The notes under the pieces are model-generated. The model saw only the letters and a program-made list of their open reading frames with translations. It was not told the origin of the DNA and did no database searches. Below, piece by piece: positions 56,410 through 64,000 of a stretch of 64,000 bases of DNA. The translations under genes were made by a program, and so were the position numbers. This DNA is from Salegentibacter holothuriorum (GTDB lineage Bacteria; Bacteroidota; Bacteroidia; Flavobacteriales; Flavobacteriaceae): contig NZ_FUYY01000001.1 of NCBI RefSeq assembly GCF_900168045.1, forward strand, positions 744,001-808,000. Direction: 5' to 3'. Every line of letters starts with the position of its first letter. Within the stretch, counting starts at the first letter, position 1.

Positions 56410-58425
56410 TTATTTCTCTGTTTCCTGAAACTTGGCAAGCCCCTCCTTTAACCAGTCCAGGTATTCTGAAACTTTTGGGGTGTAACCCACGGGCTCGTTA
56501 AGTAGATTTACCTGGTTATCTAAAAGCACATAGAAAGGCTGTGAATTATTCTTAAAGTTCAGGGTTTGAAAAGTTGCCCATTTATCGCCAATGGTTTTAA
56601 TAGGTTTTATACCTCCCTTTGGTTTCATATAGTTGAATTGCGCTTCCTCCGGAAGTTCTTTTCTATCATCTACATAAAGAGAGATAAGGATATACTCCTC
56701 ATTTAACACATCAAAAACTTCAGGATCACTCCACACCTGTTCTTCCATTTTCCGGCAATTCACGCAAGCCCAACCCGTAAAATCAAGAATTATGGGTTTG
56801 TTTTGCTGGCGTGCAGCTTCCAGGCCTTTATCCCAATCTTTATAAGCTTCCAAACCTAAAGGAGCTTCGGTGCCTTTATCGTAGATACTATAAAATAATG
56901 GTGGTGGAAAGCCGCTTAAAAGTTTAAGATTTGCTGCGGAAGTATTGGTTAAACCTGGAATTAAATAGAGAACAAAAAAGAAAGTAATCACCCCTACTCC
57001 AAATCTGGCTTTACTAATTCTCTTTTTAGGCCCATCATGCGGAAATCGAATAAGTCCGAATAAATAAGCCATAAGTCCCAAACCTACAAGGATCCATATT
57101 CCGAGGAAAATTTCACGTTTTAAAAACCCCCAATGCTCTACAAGATCGGCATTAGAAAGGAATTTAAAGGCCAGACCTAATTCTATAAAACCTAAAGTAA
57201 CTTTCACCGTATTTAACCATCCCCCACTTTTTGGTAACGAATTTAACCAGTTGGGAAATAAAGCGAAAAGCGCAAAAGGAAGGGCCAGGGCAAGTCCAAA
57301 ACCACCCATTCCCATAGATAGTTGCATTGCACCACCATCACTAGTAAGTGATCCTCCAAGTAGTGAGCCTAAAATAGGACCGGTACAGGAAAAAGAAACC
57401 AAAGCTAAAGTAAGGGCCATAAAAAAGATCCCTACAATACCTCCAACACTAGAAGCCTTATCGTCCATTTTATTGCTCCAGGAACTAGGTAATGTTATCT
57501 CGTAATATCCAAAAAAGGAGAAGGCAAAAATTATAAAAATGACAAAGAAAACAATGTTTAGCGTAACATTGGTTGAAATATTATTGAGTATTTCAGGGTT
57601 TACGCTGTCCAGTAAATGAAAAGGTAGACTAAGCAAAAGATAGATAGCAAATATAAAAACACCATACAATATGGCATTTACCAGGCCTTTTTGCTTGTTC
57701 TTAGCACCTTTAGTAAAAAAGGAAACCGTTAAAGGTATCATGGGAAAAACACAGGGAGTTAAAAGCGCAATTAAACCACCTACAAAACCAAGTAGAAAAA
57801 TATTCAGGAAGTTATTACCTTCCTCCTCTTCCGGTGTGAATTTCTCCATGCCCGAAACATTAATATTTAATGCTGCGGTAAGTTCTTTATCTTTTTCTGA
57901 AATTTCCAAATTGGTAAAACCTTCGGTTATTTCGTTATCTTTAAGTGAAATATTGAAACGTTCGGTTTCCGGAGGCAAACATTTTTCATCATCACAAACA
58001 GAGAAATAGATCTCGGCAATAATTTGTGGGTTACTACCGGGTTGTGCTTTTATTTGCTGTGTAAAAACTGCTGTATCTTCAAAGTAAATAATATCTGCTT
58101 CAAAAACCTGGTCGTAAATAGGTGCTACATCAGGCTCTTTGGTCTCGCCAATTAATTCAAAACTTTCTTCTGCATTATTGTAAGAAAATGTAGTGGCAAT
58201 TGGCGCGATATCAATATCGGCTTCTTTTTGTGAGTATAAATGCCAGCCTTCTTCCAGGGTTGCGGTAAAAATTAGGTTAAATATACTATCGTTTTCTTTT
58301 TCAACCTCAGCCTCCCAGGTAATAGGATCGTCCATTTGGAAGTCTTCGCTCCCATCATTAAAATATTGCGCCTGTAATTGAAGAAATGGAATAAAAAGTA
58401 AGAGCAGACTCGACAGATATTTCAT
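56410..58425 (-). CDS. dsbD: Thiol:disulfide interchange protein DsbD
   Basis: Carries electrons from cytoplasmic thioredoxin to the periplasm. It is 671 residues. The signal peptide ends near LQAQY. The N-terminal DsbD-alpha domain has the Cys pair in VCDDEKCLPP (about residue 137-146). Eight membrane helices follow (LLTPCVFPMIPLTVSFF and VSFSCTGPILGSLLGG hold the two membrane cysteines). The C-terminal thioredoxin domain has the active site TGWACVNCRKMEEQVW. The ATG overlaps the tilS stop by 4 bp. All six functional cysteines appear present. Confidence 0.94.
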   Translation of the reverse strand: MKYLSSLLLLFIPFLQLQAQYFNDGSEDFQMDDPITWEAEVEKENDSIFNLIFTATLEEGWHLYSQKEADIDIAPIATTFSYNNAEESFELIGETKEPDVAPIYDQVFEADIIYFEDTAVFTQQIKAQPGSNPQIIAEIYFSVCDDEKCLPPETERFNISLKDNEITEGFTNLEISEKDKELTAALNINVSGMEKFTPEEEEGNNFLNIFLLGFVGGLIALLTPCVFPMIPLTVSFFTKGAKNKQKGLVNAILYGVFIFAIYLLLSLPFHLLDSVNPEILNNISTNVTLNIVFFVIFIIFAFSFFGYYEITLPSSWSNKMDDKASSVGGIVGIFFMALTLALVSFSCTGPILGSLLGGSLTSDGGAMQLSMGMGGFGLALALPFALFALFPNWLNSLPKSGGWLNTVKVTLGFIELGLAFKFLSNADLVEHWGFLKREIFLGIWILVGLGLMAYLFGLIRFPHDGPKKRISKARFGVGVITFFFVLYLIPGLTNTSAANLKLLSGFPPPLFYSIYDKGTEAPLGLEAYKDWDKGLEAARQQNKPIILDFTGWACVNCRKMEEQVWSDPEVFDVLNEEYILISLYVDDRKELPEEAQFNYMKPKGGIKPIKTIGDKWATFQTLNFKNNSQPFYVLLDNQVNLLNEPVGYTPKVSEYLDWLKEGLAKFQETEK

Positions 58426-59732
58426 AAACTGAATGTAATTTTTATTATTTTCTGATTGGGTAAAGTTATTGAAAACCTTCTATCGGCTCGCTGATTTATC
58501 ACCCAAACAATTTTTTCGCCAGAGCACAGCAACCAGCTGTTTTCTTTATCGGGCAAAGATAATTTTTTGTCTTTAAAGAAGTCGCTTAACTTCTTTTTTC
58601 CTTTCATTCCAAAAGGATAAAATATATCGCCTTTTTGCCATTTTCTCACCTTAAGCGGAAACTCAAGTTTCCCGGGATCTACATAAATGCAATTTGAAGT
58701 TTTTTCGTGTATATCATCTACTGCTAAAAATGAAAAAGTTCCCATTGGCAGCATTGCAAAGTCTTCATTTTTGGCGATTTCGTAAACTTTATCTTCGGTT
58801 TCATCAATTTCTGTAAGCAACAAATAATCTCTGTCTTTTACTAACCTGTGTGAAGTAGAAAAAACCATTTTTCCCGGTTGTGCATCTAATAAATGATAAA
58901 CATCGTTCCATTCGGTAAAGCCAAAAGATTTTAGTAATTGATATAAAATAGCTGAAGTATTTGGTACTTTTTTTAGGTAATTTATATCCAGGCTATATCC
59001 GTAAGCTGTTTTTCCAATAATTTTTGGATAGAGCAAACTCAAATAATCCTCTATTAGTTCTTCATTTTCTTTTAAATGTGATTGGGTTTTTAAAAAAGTT
59101 TCTAAAAACTGAGGATTTATTTCTTCAAAAACAGGTACAATCTCGTGCCTTATTTTATTCCGAAGATATTTGGTAGAAGCATTAGTGCTATCTTCCTGCC
59201 AGGGAATATTATTTTCTTCGGCATAGGCTAAAATTTCTTTTCGGGAAAAATTCAATAAAGGTCTTATTATATAATTGCTATCGGCATTTATTCCGCTCAA
59301 ACCTTCCAAACCGGTTCCTCTAATTAAATTAATAAAGAAGGTTTCCAGGCTATCATTTGCATGATGTGCGGTTAAGGTAAAGTCAAATTGATGTTTAATG
59401 CGTAGCGTTTCAAACCAATTATACCTAAGCTCACGCGCCGCCATTTGAGTTGACAAACCATTGTCTTTCGCGTATTTTTCGGTATCAAAATTCTCTATAA
59501 AAAGCGCTACTTTAAGGTTTTTTGCGAGAGCTGCAACAAAATCTTCATCGGCATCACTTTCCTCGTCTCGAAGGTTGAAATTACAATGCGCCAGGCTAAA
59601 ATCCAGTTTAGCCGTATTGCATAGATGGGTAAGAACCACGCTATCTAAGCCACCGCTTACTGCAATTAAAATTTTACTATTGCACAAATAAGGATACTGC
59701 GATTTAATCTCGTTTTTAAAGGCTTTTTCCAT
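58422..59732 (-). CDS. tilS: tRNA(Ile)-lysidine synthetase
   Basis: Converts the wobble cytidine of the CAU-anticodon tRNA-Ile to lysidine, needed to decode AUA. The 436 residues include the PP-loop ILIAVSGGLDSVVLTHLC (about 21-38), TAHHANDSLETFFINLIRGTGLEGLSG, and a C-terminal TilS_C domain. Its end overlaps the dsbD start (ATGA), linking a tRNA modification gene to a redox gene in one unit. The gap of 126 bp upstream to pabB contains a CCTCCC / GGGAGG dispersed palindrome at 59755-59793. Confidence 0.94.
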   Translation of the reverse strand: MEKAFKNEIKSQYPYLCNSKILIAVSGGLDSVVLTHLCNTAKLDFSLAHCNFNLRDEESDADEDFVAALAKNLKVALFIENFDTEKYAKDNGLSTQMAARELRYNWFETLRIKHQFDFTLTAHHANDSLETFFINLIRGTGLEGLSGINADSNYIIRPLLNFSRKEILAYAEENNIPWQEDSTNASTKYLRNKIRHEIVPVFEEINPQFLETFLKTQSHLKENEELIEDYLSLLYPKIIGKTAYGYSLDINYLKKVPNTSAILYQLLKSFGFTEWNDVYHLLDAQPGKMVFSTSHRLVKDRDYLLLTEIDETEDKVYEIAKNEDFAMLPMGTFSFLAVDDIHEKTSNCIYVDPGKLEFPLKVRKWQKGDIFYPFGMKGKKKLSDFFKDKKLSLPDKENSWLLCSGEKIVWVINQRADRRFSITLPNQKIIKITFSL

Positions 59733-59754
59733 AGAAAATCAAAGATACGAAATA

Positions 59755-59793
59755 AGCCCCTCCTAAATCCTCCCCGATAGGGAGGACTTTAAG
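59755..59793. repeat. Dispersed GC palindrome (family E) between pabB and tilS
   Basis: GCCCCTCCTAAATCCTCCCC followed by GATAGGGAGGACTTTAAG: a hairpin-forming element of the kind also seen as CCCCCTTTGGGGG at 13187-13220 and 17749-17775. Confidence 0.5.
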
Positions 59794-59858
59794 TATAAGA
59801 TTTTTCGTAAAAATCAAGTGAATTTCGATTTATCCATTCAAGGATTTGCTCTCTTCCC

Positions 59859-61244
59859 TTATGAAAGGGCTTGCGAATGGCTATTTTCTAAAGCTCGCCT
59901 CATTGCGACTGCTTTTAGCAGGCATTCTTCATATTCTTTTTCGGGATTTGAGCCTGCAGTGATGGCTCCTCCAACCGAAAAAGAAACATATTTATTAGCC
60001 GAATTATATAAAATACTGCGTATCACCACGTTGAAATCAAAATCGCCATTTGGGGAGAAATAGCCCACTGCTCCGCTGTAAAGTCCGCGTTTTGTCTCTT
60101 CCAATTCCTCTATGATTTTCATTGCTGAAATTTTTGGAGCGCCGGTCATACTTCCCATAGGGAATGTGGCCCGCAAAGCTTCTACCGGAGGAATTCCCTC
60201 ATCCAGTTCGGCAGAAATGGTAGAGATCATTTGATGCACTTGTTTAAAAGAATAAACTTTACAAAGTTCATCTACATTTACACTAGCCTTCTTAGCAATT
60301 TTAGAAAGGTCGTTTCGCACCAGGTCTACAATCATCACGTTTTCAGATTGCTCCTTTGGATCTTTTGAAAGCTCCTCCGCAATTTCGATATCTTCATCGG
60401 GGTTTTGCGAGCGTCTGGCTGTTCCCTTTATAGGCTGGGAAATTAATTTTGAGCCAGATTTTTTTAAATAACGTTCCGGTGAAGCTGAAAGCAAATAATG
60501 CTCCTCCAATTTAAGGAAAGTAGCAAATGGAGGACCGGAGATTTCATTGAGATCCTGAAAAACTCTAAAAAGCTCAATCTCCCTATTTTCAGCAAAAAAC
60601 TCCTGGCAAAAATTAGCTTCATAAATATCGCCACGCTGAATGTAAGCGAGCATTTTTTCGACTTTTTTAAGGTATTCTTCTTTAGAAATTCGGGCTTGTA
60701 TCTTCTGTTTTGAGTTCTCGGTTTTTGGTTCTCGTTTGTCAGTTGTGAGTTCTCGGTTGTGAGTTATAGGTTTTGAGTTAACTGTTCTTTCTAAGCTTTT
60801 AATTTCATTAAAATCCTCTTCAATTTCATCATCCAGCATTTTTAAATATCGCATTTCCAATTGATCGCCCTTCAGCAAAAATAATTTTTGGGGCTGAAAA
60901 AAATACAGGTCCGGGAAGTCCAATCCGTCGTAGTTTTCAGATGAAAGTCTTTCCACATCATTTTTAAGATCGTAAGACAAATAGCCGAAAATCCAATCTT
61001 TAGTAGTTTGCTGATATTCCTGAAGCTTAGCAAAAGCCTGGTGATAATCGGTTTTTATAGCGGTAAATGCGCCTACAGCTAGCAGAGCATCAAATTCGCC
61101 GTAATCCTGTTGATAATTATTACTATCCAGCCATGCAATTTCCTCAAATTGCATGCTCCATTGCAAAAGTTGCTGTTTAAATTTTAAAGGATCCTCTAAA
61201 GTATACGTAGTTTTTGTGCGCACCTCGCTTTTAATTTGGAGCAC
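59859..61244 (-). CDS. pabB: Aminodeoxychorismate synthase component I, with a repeat-encoded insert
   Basis: A 461-residue chorismate-utilising enzyme. With a glutamine amidotransferase partner it makes 4-amino-4-deoxychorismate for folate. The C-terminal chorismate-binding domain (about 180-450) has the blocks QRGDIYEANFCQEFFA, LISQPIKGTARR and ATFPMGSMTGAPKISAM. At about residues 150-178, between the N-terminal and catalytic domains, lies a polar low-complexity stretch (VNSKPITHNRELTTDKREPK). It is encoded by the same GT-rich repeat words found at 15790-16550. The insert keeps the frame, so the gene appears functional. Anthranilate synthase is a less likely alternative. Confidence 0.88.
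   Translation of the reverse strand: MLQIKSEVRTKTTYTLEDPLKFKQQLLQWSMQFEEIAWLDSNNYQQDYGEFDALLAVGAFTAIKTDYHQAFAKLQEYQQTTKDWIFGYLSYDLKNDVERLSSENYDGLDFPDLYFFQPQKLFLLKGDQLEMRYLKMLDDEIEEDFNEIKSLERTVNSKPITHNRELTTDKREPKTENSKQKIQARISKEEYLKKVEKMLAYIQRGDIYEANFCQEFFAENREIELFRVFQDLNEISGPPFATFLKLEEHYLLSASPERYLKKSGSKLISQPIKGTARRSQNPDEDIEIAEELSKDPKEQSENVMIVDLVRNDLSKIAKKASVNVDELCKVYSFKQVHQMISTISAELDEGIPPVEALRATFPMGSMTGAPKISAMKIIEELEETKRGLYSGAVGYFSPNGDFDFNVVIRSILYNSANKYVSFSVGGAITAGSNPEKEYEECLLKAVAMRRALENSHSQALS
60712..60785. repeat. GT-rich dispersed repeat inserted inside pabB
   Basis: The plus strand reads as words such as GAGTTCTCGG, TTGTGAGTTCTCGGTTGTG and GGTTTTGAGTT, the same vocabulary as the repeat zone at about 15990-16040 and 16510-16550. 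It is 74 bp and is translated in frame on the minus strand as a polar linker. Confidence 0.75.
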
Positions 61245-61428
61245 AAAGGTAGAAACAATTTGACGTAGTGCCTATTTTAATTCTGCTGCTATTTACCTTA
61301 AAAATCTTTTCGAAAATCCGGGTTTGTGAAATTGGGGGAAATGCTTCTTGTATTTCTGATAAAAAAATCTTAATTATACAAAATTCGCTTTAACGCGAGA
61401 TTTTAAGATTAAGAGCCAAATATTCCCG

Positions 61429-62385
61429 ATGTTTACAGATACAGAAAAACTTACTTTAGCCGATATAGAAAATCTTGATTTCACTACTGTTATCTGGGTT
61501 GTAGCCCCACTAATGTTCTTTTTTGTTTTACTTGAATTTCTAATTGGAAGAAAAAAATACAAAAACCTTTATTCGGGAAAAGATTTTCTAGCCTCCACAG
61601 CTATTGGTATTGGTAATTTAATCCTGAACGGGTTTATGAAAATAGGAGTCTTTATGGTTTTCCTTTTCTTTTTCAATTTGGCGCCTTTTAAAATACCCCA
61701 TACCTGGTGGTCTTATGTTTTGTGTTTAATATTATTAGATTTTAGCAGGTATTGGGCGCATAGATTTGCCCACGAACAACGTTTTTGGTGGTCTACACAC
61801 GTTGTGCACCATTCTTCTGAACATTATAATTTATCAACTTCTTTTAGATTGTCCTGGACTCAGAATTTAAAAATAATCTTCTTTTTACCGGTAGTTTTGT
61901 TGGGCTTCCATCCTTTAGTATTTTTTATTGTACATCAACTGGAAGTGCTGTATCAATTTTGGATTCACACCGAATTGATAAAAAAATTACCACGACCAAT
62001 TGAATATATTTTTACCACGCCCTCGCATCACCGGGTACACCATTCGGTAAATGAAAGGTATCTGGATAAAAATTATGGTTCAACGTTTATATTCTGGGAT
62101 CGTATTTTTGGAACTTTCCAGGAAGAAGATGAAAAACCCCGTTATGGTATTACCAAACCGGTAAACTCCTACAATCCCTTTTTCCTCGTTTTCCACGAGT
62201 GGATTGAGGTAGGAAAAGATATATGGAAGGCAAAATCACTAAAAGAAGCCTGGATTATTTTATTTGGAAGTCCCGTAGATAAGCATAAAGCAGATATGGG
62301 GATAACCGGAAAAACCGAAACCGAACTAAGCAACATAGGTAAGGCCAACGAAGAGTTTAGTCCTAAAGTAAAGAAAGCGAATTAA
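61429..62385 (+). CDS. Sterol desaturase / fatty-acid hydroxylase family membrane protein
   Basis: A 318-residue membrane di-iron oxygenase-family protein with three or four membrane helices. The histidine clusters are HRFAHEQRFWWSTHVVHHSSEHYN (about 113-136) and TPSHHRVHHSVNERYLDKNYG (about 200-220), giving the HxxxH...HxxHH...HxxHH pattern. The substrate is probably a membrane lipid such as a fatty acid or carotenoid-type molecule and is not readable from sequence. It converges on the FMN reductase gene, with a 4-bp overlap of the two 3' ends (62382-62385). Confidence 0.9.
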   Translation: MFTDTEKLTLADIENLDFTTVIWVVAPLMFFFVLLEFLIGRKKYKNLYSGKDFLASTAIGIGNLILNGFMKIGVFMVFLFFFNLAPFKIPHTWWSYVLCLILLDFSRYWAHRFAHEQRFWWSTHVVHHSSEHYNLSTSFRLSWTQNLKIIFFLPVVLLGFHPLVFFIVHQLEVLYQFWIHTELIKKLPRPIEYIFTTPSHHRVHHSVNERYLDKNYGSTFIFWDRIFGTFQEEDEKPRYGITKPVNSYNPFFLVFHEWIEVGKDIWKAKSLKEAWIILFGSPVDKHKADMGITGKTETELSNIGKANEEFSPKVKKAN

Positions 62386-62930
62386 ACTGATTTTCCGGAT
62401 TCCAATTGATGGGAAAAAGTAGTTAACACATCTTCTATTCCCATATCCAACACTTCATTTAGCATCTTCCCATCCTTAAAATTATCGTTAAAAGAGGGCA
62501 GACTAAAACTTTCTATAATCTCACCGCCAAATCTTGGTAAAACTCCTTTGGTATATTCTAAAGCCGATGCGGCACCACGCTTGCCGGGAGAAGTACTTAT
62601 CAATAAAATCTTTTTCCCCTCAAGAAAATTTCGGTCTAATCGGGAAAGCCAGTCGATTATATTTTTGAAATAGGCTGAAACAGTGCCGTTATGTTCATTT
62701 ACCGCAATTATCAAGGCATCGTACTCATGAATGATCTTATTAATTATTTTAGCACTTACAGGAATACCTTTTTCTATTTCCCTATCGGCGCTATAAATTG
62801 GTAATTCATATTGGGTAAACTCCTGAATTTTCACTTCATGTCCCTGGATTCTATTGGCAACGTGTGTTAATAGCTGAAAATTAATGGAGGTGCTACTATT
62901 AGAACCGGCAAAGGCAAGGATCTTTTTCAT
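62382..62930 (-). CDS. NADPH-dependent FMN reductase family protein
   Basis: A 182-residue flavodoxin-like protein. The phosphate/FMN loop is ILAFAGSNSSTSINFQLL at the N-terminus, and the family block ALIIAVNEHNGTVSAYFKNIIDWLSR (about 75-100; classical form PEYNGxxPxxLKNxxD) is present. LLISTSPGKRGAASALEY is the third loop. It probably reduces quinones, azo compounds or FMN. It is transcribed alone and convergently overlaps the desaturase gene. Confidence 0.9.
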   Translation of the reverse strand: MKKILAFAGSNSSTSINFQLLTHVANRIQGHEVKIQEFTQYELPIYSADREIEKGIPVSAKIINKIIHEYDALIIAVNEHNGTVSAYFKNIIDWLSRLDRNFLEGKKILLISTSPGKRGAASALEYTKGVLPRFGGEIIESFSLPSFNDNFKDGKMLNEVLDMGIEDVLTTFSHQLESGKSV

Positions 62931-63359
62931 TTAAATGATTTTTATCAAAAATACCGAAATAAATGAAATGATTCCTTATTGATAGAATTGAATAACTTGT
63001 GAACGTTTATTTTTTCTTAGTTTGTAATTTATCTTCACCCTGAACTCCTTTGAGAGCCTGCTCCGATTTCTATCCAAGGTCTAAGTTGAGTTTTACATTT
63101 ATTTATCTTAGATCCTGAAACAAGTCATGCATGACGGTTTTTGAAAATAAAATAATTCAGAACCTTTAAAGATTATTTTTTCATCCTGCGACGGGATTAG
63201 TTCAACTAACTAATTTAAAATTGCCCGAGGCAAAAAAAGCAGAGGTATTTGAGATCCCGCCCTGCGGCGGGATTAGTTCAACTAACTAATTTAAAATTGC
63301 CATGAGCAATTTTAAATTAGAGTTTCACTAACTTTGCCAATTCATAAAAACTTCATTTA
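62931..63359. promoter_or_regulatory. Repeat-rich upstream region of the DEAD-box helicase gene
   Basis: In order: GAGAGCCTGCTCC...GGTCTAAGTTGAG (63051-63089), matching 12996-13034; a family A half-unit at 63108-63137; a 41-bp direct repeat at 63185-63225 and 63261-63301 (one mismatch, period 76); and a perfect 14-bp stem TAATTTAAAATTGC / GCAATTTTAAATTA at 63287-63319. A -7 box TAACTTTG at 63329-63336 matches TAnnTTTG and lies 23 bp before the helicase start. I found no good TTTG at the matching -33 distance. Confidence 0.5.
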
Positions 63360-64000
63360 GTGACTTTTCAAGATTTAAATATTACCACTCCCCTACGCAA
63401 TGCGCTAGAAGATATTGGCATTAACACACCTACACCTATTCAGGAGGAATCTTTTTCTACAATTATGTCTGGGAAAGATATGGTGGGGATCGCGCAAACC
63501 GGTACCGGCAAAACCTTTGCCTATATGCTTCCAATATTACGAATGCTTAAATATTCGGAACAGAAAAATCCGCGGGTCTTGGTTTTGGTACCTACACGGG
63601 AACTTGTAGTACAGGTTGTTGAAGAGATTGAAAAGCTAACTGCTTATATGAATGTTCGTATCACCGGAATTTACGGTGGTGTAAATATGAATACCCAACA
63701 CCAATCGCTTTTGCAGGGCCAGGATATTGTGGTAGCAACACCGGGAAGATTATACGATCTTGTGCTTAGGCGAGCGCTTCAGTTAAAATCTATTCAAAAA
63801 TTAGTAATAGATGAGGTAGATGTGATGTTAGACCTGGGCTTTAAATTTCAGATCAATAATATCTTTGAATTACTTCCTACAAACAGACAAAATGTTATGT
63901 TTTCGGCAACAATTACCGAAAATGTTGAAAATTTAATCGAGGCTAATTTTAAAAGTCCGCAAACTATTTCTGTAGCCGCCAGCGGAACACCACTCGATAA
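63360..64000 (+). CDS. DEAD-box RNA helicase, partial (cut by the right edge)
   Basis: Starts at the GTG at 63360 (VTFQDLNITTPLRNALEDIG), a start not followed by any better ATG; 213 codons are in the window. Visible motifs in order: Q motif NTPTPIQEES, motif I AQTGTGKTFAY, Ia PTRELV, GG, Ib TPGR, motif II DEVD (variant of DEAD), and motif III SAT. The C-terminal RecA domain and any basic tail are missing. It is an ATP-dependent RNA-remodelling enzyme, likely in ribosome assembly or cold-related RNA handling; which of the several flavobacterial DEAD-box paralogues it is cannot be told from this half. Confidence 0.93.
   Translation, partial: MTFQDLNITTPLRNALEDIGINTPTPIQEESFSTIMSGKDMVGIAQTGTGKTFAYMLPILRMLKYSEQKNPRVLVLVPTRELVVQVVEEIEKLTAYMNVRITGIYGGVNMNTQHQSLLQGQDIVVATPGRLYDLVLRRALQLKSIQKLVIDEVDVMLDLGFKFQINNIFELLPTNRQNVMFSATITENVENLIEANFKSPQTISVAASGTPLD

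Overview
The window looks like a chromosomal segment of a marine- or soil-type Flavobacteriaceae (Bacteroidota; Gramella, Salegentibacter and Zunongwangia are the kind of relatives I have in mind, by inference only). Support comes from AT-rich DNA, a SusC/SusD/SusE starch locus, Bacteroidetes-type promoter boxes (TTTG / TAnnTTTG), an N-terminal plug-and-CNA-type SusC, a GH65/beta-phosphoglucomutase maltose route, many lipoproteins, and dispersed hairpin repeats in the intergenic gaps. I see no rRNA, tRNA, CRISPR array, intact insertion sequence or prophage.

Layout. 1-3674 (minus): an arginine/proline cluster, GNAT acyltransferase - argG - argC - proC (proC cut by the left edge), preceded by a structured 337-bp upstream region. 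4012-11057 (minus): the branched-chain amino acid operon ilvD-ilvB-ilvN-ilvC-ilvA. It is headed by what I read as an attenuation leader: a promoter, a 22-codon Ile-rich mini-ORF, and a rho-independent hairpin that competes with a sequence at the mini-ORF stop codon. 11096-12682: a GNAT-nitrilase fusion. 13223-15728 (minus): a four-gene signalling cassette (unknown 128-aa protein, 7-TM protein, histidine kinase, NarL-type regulator). 15729-17819: about 2.1 kb with no credible gene. It holds 180-bp and 350-bp direct repeats and two tandem copies of a structured element, with base-pair evidence that it is an RNA made from the plus strand.

17820-22579 (minus): 5-oxoprolinase genes pxpA, pxpB and pxpC, with an NRAMP-like transporter that lacks the metal-binding residues and a DUF2891 lipoprotein. 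22739-27287 (minus): ComM/YifB ATPase and a glycolysis group (pfkA-gap-sugar kinase). 27412-44293: an alpha-glucan (starch/maltodextrin) utilisation locus. On the minus strand are a LacI-type regulator, an MFS sugar carrier, beta-phosphoglucomutase, a GH65 phosphorylase and two GH13 enzymes. Divergently on the plus strand are SusC, SusD, SusE and a GH13 lipoprotein. Together these bind starch at the surface, cut it in the outer membrane and periplasm, import maltose, phosphorolyse it and feed glucose-6-phosphate to the neighbouring glycolytic genes.

44814-47369: class II (B12-dependent) ribonucleotide reductase. 47774-56164 (minus): a Tat-exported TIM-barrel protein, a NUDIX-derived sugar regulator, a sodium/sugar symporter, aldose 1-epimerase, a DUF885 lipoprotein and a CocE-type hydrolase. 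56410-61244 (minus): dsbD-tilS and pabB; pabB carries a dispersed repeat translated inside its reading frame. 61429-62930: a sterol-desaturase-family protein facing an FMN reductase. 63360-end: the start of a DEAD-box RNA helicase, preceded by direct repeats. The most unusual items are the tandem structured RNA candidate, the ilv attenuator, the metal-site-less NRAMP in the pxp operon and the repeat inside pabB.
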